From positions 62,001 through 126,000 of the forward strand of contig BMVA01000004.1 in assembly GCA_014650475.1 (NCBI GenBank): 64,000 nucleotides of DNA, given 5' to 3'. The translations under genes and the position numbers were made by a program. The stretch's first letter is position 1, and each line of letters begins with the position of its first letter. The stretch comes from Streptomyces albogriseolus (GTDB lineage Bacteria; Actinomycetota; Actinomycetes; Streptomycetales; Streptomycetaceae). Of this stretch, positions 58,657-64,000 are shown one piece after another. The notes beneath the pieces are model-generated. The model saw only the letters and a program-made list of their open reading frames with translations, was not told the origin of the DNA and searched no databases.

Positions 58657-58989
58657 ATGACGGACGAGACAAACGGAACAAGCGAAGCGGAACCCACGGT
58701 CCCCGACTCACTGGTCATCGACCTGACCGAGGTGCGGGACGCCGAGGGCCTCCAACGGCTCCTCCAGCGGGAGCTGCAGTTCCCCGACTTCTACGGCCGG
58801 AACTGGAACGCTTTCTGGGACGCGGTCACCGGCCTCGTGGACCTCCCGTACGAGCTGACCTTCACCGGGTGGGACGCCTTCTCGGCGTCGCTCCCGGCAG
58901 AGGCCGGAACACTGCGTGAACTCCTCGACGATTACCTGAGCGAATACGGCCAGTACCTCGCTGTCCCCCGCCGCATCCGCTACCAGTAG
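58657..58989 (+). CDS. Barstar-family RNase inhibitor
   Basis: Cytoplasmic inhibitor of 110 residues that would block a barnase/RNase Sa-type enzyme. The barstar core is obvious: LQRELQFPDFYGRNWNAFWD followed by AVTGLVDLP, matching FYGENLDALWDCLTG of barstar. The Asp equivalent to barstar Asp39 is kept and Asp35 is Asn. It sits directly after the RNase toxin tail, as immunity genes do, and ends 15 bp before a strong terminator. Confidence 0.9.
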   Translation: MTDETNGTSEAEPTVPDSLVIDLTEVRDAEGLQRLLQRELQFPDFYGRNWNAFWDAVTGLVDLPYELTFTGWDAFSASLPAEAGTLRELLDDYLSEYGQYLAVPRRIRYQ

Positions 58990-59004
58990 TGCCGACTCAT
59001 CGCT

Positions 59005-59044
59005 CCGCGGTGGGTGCCGGGCCTCAGGCCCGCACCCACCGCGG
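59005..59044. terminator. Very strong bidirectional terminator
   Basis: CCGCGGTGGGTG-c-CGGGCCT pairs with AGGCCCG-CACCCACCGCGG (one bulged C, short loop), a stem of about 19 bp between the convergent barstar and acetyltransferase genes. Confidence 0.85.
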
Positions 59045-59104
59045 GGCTCATCCGGCCGGGTCCAGGGCCCGGACGGGTTGGCGCGGTACGTCCACGCGAC
59101 GGCG

Positions 59105-60013
59105 TCAGAGTTCGGGGGTGGTCGCCGTCGCCGGGTGGAAGTTGACCCGTTCCCTGACGACCGGGAAGCCCGCCTTGGCGAAGCACGCGGCCATCGGGAC
59201 GTTGCCGCGGTCCGTTGCCGCGCTGACGTACTCCGCGCCCTGCTCGACCAGGTGACGCGTGCATTCCACGAGCAGGTCGTAGGCGTAGCCGTGGCCGCGG
59301 TGTTCCGGGACCACTCCGATGAAGCCGATGGTGGGGCCGGAGGGGTTGTGGGCGGGGATGTGGATGCCGGCCAGGTCGCCGTCCGGGGTGTGCGCGGTCC
59401 GCCACCACTCGCGCGGGGACGGGCACCAGTGGAAGAAGTCGAGTTCCTCCTGCGCGGCCTGGTCGAGGCCGCCCTGCTGGACGGCCTTGAGCGCGTGGGC
59501 GTCCAGGGTCACGGAGTGGATGCGGCGCAGCGCGTCGAAGAAGACGGTGTCGTCGCCTTCGGCGCGGAAGCTCAGGCGTCCTGGGCGCTCGGGCAGGCCG
59601 CTCTCCGGGGTCCAGCGGTACAGGAAGCGTTCCACCAGGAGTTCGTAGCCGGCGGCGCGTGCGGCGGTGAAGCGCGCCTCGGCGGCCGCGCGCAGGACGG
59701 GGTCGTCCCGCCAGCCGCCGGGCAGGTTGATCTCGAGTTCGACCTGCCGGGGCGTGGAGCGCAGCAGCTCGGCTCCCGCCTCCTCCTCGCCCTCCGCCAC
59801 GTCGAACCAGTTGATGTTGACGGGCTCCGGGTCGTCGGGCCCGCCCCACCACGCCCCGCGCGCCACGACCTCGCCGTCGCGCAGGGCGACGCGCTTCCAG
59901 TCGGGGCGGAACCGGGTGCGCCGGTGGGCCTCACGGGCGCCCAGCGGGTCGGGGAGCGCGTCGAAAAGATGGGCGTCGCTCGCGGAGAGCGTGCGGATGA
60001 CCAGACCGGTCAT
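59105..60013 (-). CDS. GNAT-family acetyltransferase (two-domain)
   Basis: Protein of 302 residues. The C-terminal domain has GNAT motif A (IGFIGVVPEHRGHGYAYDLL) and motif B (MAACFAKAGFPVVRERVNFH). The N-terminal half is a diverged GNAT-like domain, as in MshD-type tandem acetyltransferases. The substrate is unknown; DGDLAGIHIPAHNPSGPT before motif A is typical of enzymes acting on small molecules. The ATG at 60013 is used. Confidence 0.87.
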   Translation of the reverse strand: MTGLVIRTLSASDAHLFDALPDPLGAREAHRRTRFRPDWKRVALRDGEVVARGAWWGGPDDPEPVNINWFDVAEGEEEAGAELLRSTPRQVELEINLPGGWRDDPVLRAAAEARFTAARAAGYELLVERFLYRWTPESGLPERPGRLSFRAEGDDTVFFDALRRIHSVTLDAHALKAVQQGGLDQAAQEELDFFHWCPSPREWWRTAHTPDGDLAGIHIPAHNPSGPTIGFIGVVPEHRGHGYAYDLLVECTRHLVEQGAEYVSAATDRGNVPMAACFAKAGFPVVRERVNFHPATATTPEL

Positions 60014-60157
60014 GGGATCCTCCAGGATGCGTGCAGCAGGCTCGCTTGCTGCTGCTCGGAGCGCTCCCGGTCAGAACTCGTCGCGCACGCCGGGACGGTG
60101 GAAAAGGGAGCGCTGGAAAGGTGTGCACGGCACGGCACTCGCCTCCTTCCGTCCGAG

Positions 60158-61045
60158 TCAGGGCGTGGGAGCACACGCTACGGGGACGTCCACGGTTCGT
60201 CCACGGGTTTTGAGGGCTTCCAGGGCCGCCGTCGAGGGCGAGCCCGGTTCCGCCGTGAAGGTGACCAGGGACTGGTGCGGCTCCTTCGGGACGTCGAACG
60301 TCTGCTGGGTGACGGTCAGTTCGCCGACGGCCGGGTGGGCGAGGGTGTGCACGTCGCGGCCACAGGGGGCGACGGTGTGGGCGTCCCACATGCTCCTGAA
60401 CTCCGCACTCCGCGCCGCCAGTTCGGCGATCAGCGCGGCGAGGTGGGTGTCGCCCGGGTTGCGGGCGGTCAGGATACGGAGGTTGCCGACCACCGCACGC
60501 GCCTTCGCCGGCCAGTCGCGGTGGAGGGCGCGGGTGGGGGCGTCCAGGAAGACCATGCGGGACAGGTTGGGGCGGCCGCCGGGATCGTCGGGCGCGGCGA
60601 AGTCGAGGTGGGGGGCGAGGAGGGCGTGGCCGGTGCGGTTCCAGGCCAGTACGTCGTTACGGCGGCCGACGACCAGGGCGGGCACGTGGGCGGCCATCGT
60701 GGTCAGCAACGTGCGCAGGTCGGCGGACACCCTCTCGTCATCACCGGATACCGCCGGGCGGTGACCGGTCGTCGAGGACAGGTCGTACAGGTGGTCCCGC
60801 TCGGCCGGGGACAGGTGCAACGCCCGTGCCAGCGCGTCGAGGACCTCCGGTGAGGCGTTGGCCTGCCTGCCCTGTTCGAGCCGCGTGTAGTACCCGGCGC
60901 TGACGCCCGCGAGCAGCGCGACCTCCTCCCGGCGCAACCCGGGGACGCGCCGCCGGTCCCCGTACCGGGGCAGGCCGACGTCGTCGGGGCTCAGCCGCGC
61001 CCGCCGCGCCTTCAGGAACGCTCCGAGCGGTGATGTGCGGTCCAT
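60158..61045 (-). CDS. XRE-family regulator with MmyB-like domain
   Basis: Regulator of 295 residues. The helix-turn-helix (GLRREEVALLAGVSAGYYTR, LEQGRQANASPEVLDALARA) is preceded by RRARLSPDDVGLPRYGDRRR and followed by an MmyB-like ligand domain (LVVGRRNDVLAWNRTGHALL, RDWPAKARAVVGNLRILTAR). The ATG at 61045 is the family start. It is divergent from an MBL-fold hydrolase gene, which is its probable target. Confidence 0.9.
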   Translation of the reverse strand: MDRTSPLGAFLKARRARLSPDDVGLPRYGDRRRVPGLRREEVALLAGVSAGYYTRLEQGRQANASPEVLDALARALHLSPAERDHLYDLSSTTGHRPAVSGDDERVSADLRTLLTTMAAHVPALVVGRRNDVLAWNRTGHALLAPHLDFAAPDDPGGRPNLSRMVFLDAPTRALHRDWPAKARAVVGNLRILTARNPGDTHLAALIAELAARSAEFRSMWDAHTVAPCGRDVHTLAHPAVGELTVTQQTFDVPKEPHQSLVTFTAEPGSPSTAALEALKTRGRTVDVPVACAPTP

Positions 61046-61212
61046 GCGCCCAGTATGCGCGGGGGTGGTGTCCCGCAGCCTGCACCTGTCAGGGGTAGGC
61101 AGGGGCGGGGCTGGTCCCGCGAGGCGGAGGGCCGCAGAGTCGGTCGTACGGCCGCCCCGCCCTCCGCGGAAGCGGTCCGCCATCCTGCCCCTGCCCCGTA
61201 CGAGGGAGACCC

Positions 61213-62145
61213 ATGCCCACCGCCCGCACAGCGTCACCCCAGGTCACCACGCTCCGTCTCGGAGACGTCGAGATCACCCGGGTGATCGAGTTCTCCGACA
61301 TCTCCCCGATGACGACCGACGTCTTCTTCCCCGGCAGCACGCCGGAGGAGTGGCGGCGGCACGCCGCGCTGCTGGACCCGGACCACTGGGACGCCCGTAC
61401 CGATCTCACCCGGGTCGCCACCCAGTCGTGGGTGCTGCGCAGCGAGGGCCGGGTCGTCGTGATCGACACGGGGGCGGGGAACGGCAAGTACCGTCCCCTG
61501 CAACCGATCTGGTCGTACCTGGACACCGGCTACCTGGCCAGCCTCGCCGCCGCCGGCGTCCGCCGGGAGGACGTCGACCTCGTCGTCAACACCCATCTGC
61601 ACGACGACCACGTCGGCTGGAACACGTACCTCGACGGCCGCGACTGGGTGCCCACCTTCCCCAACGCCACGTATCTGATGCCGGCGATCGACGTGACGTA
61701 CTGGCATCCCGACAACCTGCACCGCACGCAGTTCGGGCGGGGCAACCAGAACGTGTACGAGGACAGCGTCCAGCCCGTGATCGACGCGGGGCTCGTCACG
61801 ACGTGGGAGGACTCCTTCGTCATCGACGGCAACCTCCGGCTCGAGCCCGCCCCCGGCCACACCCCGGGTTCGGCGGTCGTCCACCTGGAGTCCGGGGGCG
61901 AGCGTGCGGTGTTCGCCGGGGACCTGCTGCACGGCGCGATCCAGATCCACGAGCCGCATCTGAACAGCTGCTTCGAGGAGGACGAGGAGGGCGCCCGCGC
62001 CAGCCGCGCACGGATGTTCGCGTACGCGGCCGACCACCGCGCCCTGGTGTTCCCCGCCCATCTGCCGGGGCAGGGCGCCTTCGAGATCCGGCGGGAGGGC
62101 AGCGGTTTCGGCCTCGCCCGGTGGGCGCCGTTCTCCCGCACCTGA
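61213..62145 (+). CDS. MBL-fold metallo-hydrolase
   Basis: Metallo-beta-lactamase-fold hydrolase of 310 residues. The zinc motif is VNTHLHDDHVGWNTY (HxHxDH), with a second His in LEPAPGHTPGS, Asp in FAGDLLHG, and a late His in VFPAHLPGQG: all ligands for two metals are present. It resembles AttM/AhlD-type lactonases and related esterases, but substrate cannot be read. The ATG at 61213 has GAGGGAGA upstream. Confidence 0.9.
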   Translation: MPTARTASPQVTTLRLGDVEITRVIEFSDISPMTTDVFFPGSTPEEWRRHAALLDPDHWDARTDLTRVATQSWVLRSEGRVVVIDTGAGNGKYRPLQPIWSYLDTGYLASLAAAGVRREDVDLVVNTHLHDDHVGWNTYLDGRDWVPTFPNATYLMPAIDVTYWHPDNLHRTQFGRGNQNVYEDSVQPVIDAGLVTTWEDSFVIDGNLRLEPAPGHTPGSAVVHLESGGERAVFAGDLLHGAIQIHEPHLNSCFEEDEEGARASRARMFAYAADHRALVFPAHLPGQGAFEIRREGSGFGLARWAPFSRT

Positions 62146-62177
62146 CCGCCGGTCAGTGGCCGCGTCGCAGCGGCTCA

Positions 62178-62388
62178 CTGCACGCTGGTGCGGGCCACGG
62201 TCACCAGTTGGCCGGGGTTCACCGGTTGATTGAGGTAGACATCGCGACCCGGCAATCGGTCGAGCACGCCGTGTTGTCCAGCTCCCGGACGTCCGCGCCG
62301 GCCGCGACGGCGACCCGGGCGAGGGCGAGCGATGTGGACCCGACGCGGGGCCGTCGCGCAGCGCCACGTTGACGGCGACCAGCATGGC
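62178..62388 (-). pseudogene. Possible decayed gene fragment in a 340-bp gap
   Basis: The gap 62146-62486 has no intact gene. On the reverse strand, protein-like stretches appear in different frames: MLVAVNVALRDGP, then LALARVAVAAGADVRELDNT, then VYLNQPVNPGQLVTVARTSV ending at a TGA at 62178. At least two frame breaks separate them. I cannot assign a family. It may be a relic or chance. Confidence 0.3.
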
Positions 62389-62486
62389 TGGGGCACGACG
62401 AGGGCGGCGCGGGCGAGCCGGGTGATGGCCGCAGGGGCGAGGCTGACCCGGCGCAGGGCCTTGAAGGTGACCTTCAGCCCGCGCCG

Positions 62487-62981
62487 TCAGCTCGCCTCAC
62501 CGAGATCGCCGCCGAGTGGCGCGAGACTCTCCGCGCCCGCCGGCCGGTTCTTGGTGAGCTGGGCCAGGTGCGCTTCGAGGACGGCGAGCTGCTCGGCTCC
62601 GATCTGCGCCGCCCAGCGGTCACGCACCTCGGTGAAGAGCGTCGCGCCGAGAGTCATCATGTCGTGGCCGCGGGCCGTGACGCGAAGTCGCTTGACCCGT
62701 GCGTCGCTCGGGTCGGTCTCCCGCTCGACGTATCCGAGTCGCTCGAGGGCGGCGATCGTCTTGGCGGCGGCCTGCTTGGACACCGACAACCGGCGGCCGA
62801 GTTCCGCGGCCGTGTCCGCTCCCTCCTCGATGGCGCGCAGGGCGAACTCGTGGGACGCACGCACGCCTTCATGTCCGCGGCTCGCCAGTTCGCCGACCAC
62901 GTCGTCCACCATCGACTGGAAGCCGCCGAGCAGCAGCAGCGCAAGCTCAGCGCCTGGTGACCGTGTCATAAGGCGCATCAT
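62487..62981 (-). CDS. MarR-family regulator
   Basis: Regulator of 164 residues. The winged helix has TAAELGRRLSVSKQAAAKTI, AALERLGYVERETDPSDARV and KRLRVTARG, standard MarR. Long terminal helices give the dimer. The ATG at 62981 has GAAGGG 8 nt upstream. It is divergent from an epoxide-hydrolase-like gene, with two identical-core palindromes (GACAACC-N-GGTTGTC) between them, so it probably represses both. Confidence 0.92.
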   Translation of the reverse strand: MMRLMTRSPGAELALLLLGGFQSMVDDVVGELASRGHEGVRASHEFALRAIEEGADTAAELGRRLSVSKQAAAKTIAALERLGYVERETDPSDARVKRLRVTARGHDMMTLGATLFTEVRDRWAAQIGAEQLAVLEAHLAQLTKNRPAGAESLAPLGGDLGEAS

Positions 62982-63002
62982 ACGAGAATCCCTTCAGGGT
63001 AG

Positions 63003-63044
63003 ACAACCCGGTTGTCGACCTATAAGCTGACAACCAGGTTGTCG
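63003..63044. promoter_or_regulatory. Twin MarR operators flanking a -10 element
   Basis: GACAACCCGGTTGTC (63003-63017) and GACAACCAGGTTGTC (63030-63044) are perfect 7-1-7 palindromes, centres 27 bp apart. TATAAG (63022-63027) between them is a good -10 for the rightward hydrolase gene. The first site covers the -35 region. Confidence 0.88.
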
Positions 63045-63062
63045 ATCACATGGAGGAAACCA

Positions 63063-63947
63063 ATGGCCCCCACGACCCCCGGCGCCACCCTTCCCGCCCT
63101 CGAACACCACCGCGTCAGCCTCAACGGCACAGAGCTTCACTACGTCTCGGCGGGAACCACCGGATCCCCCGTCATGCTGGTCCACGGCTTCCCGGAGACC
63201 TGGTGGGTCTTCCACAAGCTGATCCCCCTGCTCAGCGCGCACCACCGCGTGTTCGCTCCCGACCTGCGCGGTTTCGGCGACTCCGCCACCGCCACCGGAG
63301 AGCACGACAGCGCCACCGCAGCCCGAGACCTGAGCGAGCTGATCACCCTGCTCGACGTCGGCCCCGTTCACCTGACGGGCCAGGACATCAGCGGTCCCAC
63401 CACCTTCCGTGTCGCGGCCACACACCCCGACCTGGTGCGCAGCTATACGGGGATCGAGACCGGCCTGCCCGGGTTCGGCCTGGAAATGCTCGCGGACGTC
63501 ACCCGCGGCGGTGCCTGGCACATCGGCGTCCTCGCCGCCCCCGGCGTTCCGGAGATGCTGCTCGCCGGACGAGAGCGCGCATTCCTCTCCGAATACGCCC
63601 TGCCCACCCTCAGCGCCACCCCTGACGCGTTCACCGACCAGGACATCGACGAGCTCGCCCGCTCCTACACGCGACCCGACGCGTTCAAGGGCGCGGCCGG
63701 GCTCTACCGGTCCATGCTCCGCGAAGGCGAGGAGATCCGAGAACTGGCCGCCGGGCAGCTCGCCATGCCCGTACTCGCCATCGGCGGCGGGTCGGGAGAC
63801 TTCACGCCGGCGACGCTGCGCCAAGTCGCCAAGGACGTGAGTTCCGCATCGCTCGACGGCATCGGCCACTACGCGGCGATGGAAGCACCCGAACGGCTCG
63901 CGAACGCCCTCCTCGCTTTCTACCGGAAGATCGACAGCCCGGAGTAG
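63063..63947 (+). CDS. Alpha/beta hydrolase, epoxide-hydrolase-like
   Basis: Protein of 294 residues. It has the oxyanion motif VMLVHGFPETWWVFHKLIP (HGxP), the nucleophile elbow LTGQDISGPTT with Asp108, as in epoxide hydrolases and haloalkane dehalogenases, and the catalytic His in GIGHYAAMEAPERLA. The elbow reads GQD where GHD is usual. The ATG at 63063 has GGAGGAAA upstream. Its expression should be induced when the divergent MarR protein binds its ligand. No gene is seen in the remaining 53 bp. Confidence 0.9.
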   Translation: MAPTTPGATLPALEHHRVSLNGTELHYVSAGTTGSPVMLVHGFPETWWVFHKLIPLLSAHHRVFAPDLRGFGDSATATGEHDSATAARDLSELITLLDVGPVHLTGQDISGPTTFRVAATHPDLVRSYTGIETGLPGFGLEMLADVTRGGAWHIGVLAAPGVPEMLLAGRERAFLSEYALPTLSATPDAFTDQDIDELARSYTRPDAFKGAAGLYRSMLREGEEIRELAAGQLAMPVLAIGGGSGDFTPATLRQVAKDVSSASLDGIGHYAAMEAPERLANALLAFYRKIDSPE

Positions 63948-64000
63948 ACCCCGGGCCCAGCCCTCCCTTGAGCACGGAACAGCGCGCCTACAGAGGCGGA

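Overview
The window is chromosomal DNA from a Streptomyces species or a very close relative. The evidence is very high GC with strong third-position G/C bias, many GTG and one TTG start, frequent 1-10 nt gene overlaps, a palindrome identical to the CebR operator, an RNase Sa-type secreted ribonuclease, a Streptomyces-style AllR/allantoin/malate-synthase locus, and a rare TTA (bldA) codon. No rRNA, tRNA, CRISPR array, insertion sequence or phage gene was seen.

Layout. 1-5.1 kb: secreted carbohydrate degradation (GH27 alpha-galactosidase cut by the window edge, GH43, GH6 cellulase) with a LacI/CebR-type repressor and three CebR-like boxes. 5.1-6.9 kb: a divergent pair resembling mycobacterial Rv2629 and Hrp1 (dormancy-type proteins). 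6.9-15.5 kb: an eight-gene operon encoding a complex-I-like membrane arm (A, a B/D-like fusion, H, J, K, L, M, N) with no E, F, G, I or intact B, C, D. 16-21.7 kb: small membrane proteins, a phosphatase relic, a cobalamin-type MerR regulator, a DUF4397 surface protein with a class F sortase, a roadblock protein and an ArsR regulator. 21.7-30.2 kb: SnoaL/XRE pair, SWIM-zinc-finger plus SNF2 helicase pair, and a ROK sugar kinase operon. 30.4-35.7 kb: GntR regulator with an inositol-dehydrogenase-like enzyme, thioesterase, two-component system and RNase. 35.8-43.2 kb: SDR, then the allantoin cluster (alc, allB, allR, DUF5955, a MocA-like nucleotidyltransferase, aceB). 43.2-50.9 kb: HipA-like protein, TerC transporter, a divergent pair of IucA/IucC siderophore synthetases, and a VWA surface protein with a membrane partner. 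50.9-64 kb: small metabolic and regulatory genes, several with clear operators: HxlR/aminotransferase, MerR/tandem alpha-beta hydrolase, an Imm1 - RNase toxin tail - barstar cluster, acetyltransferases, XRE/MBL, and MarR/epoxide-hydrolase-like.

How parts work together. AllR probably represses both allantoin breakdown and malate synthase, so that glyoxylate from allantoin is used by AceB. The GntR regulator has matching palindromes in front of both the ROK kinase operon and the dehydrogenase. The least explained unit is the nuo-like operon: it keeps the proton-channel subunits, but its only B/D-like protein has no cysteine, its NuoH lacks the usual quinone-loop motif, and its NuoN lacks the TM5 glutamate. 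All assignments are from reading the sequence. No database search, structure prediction or expression data were available.
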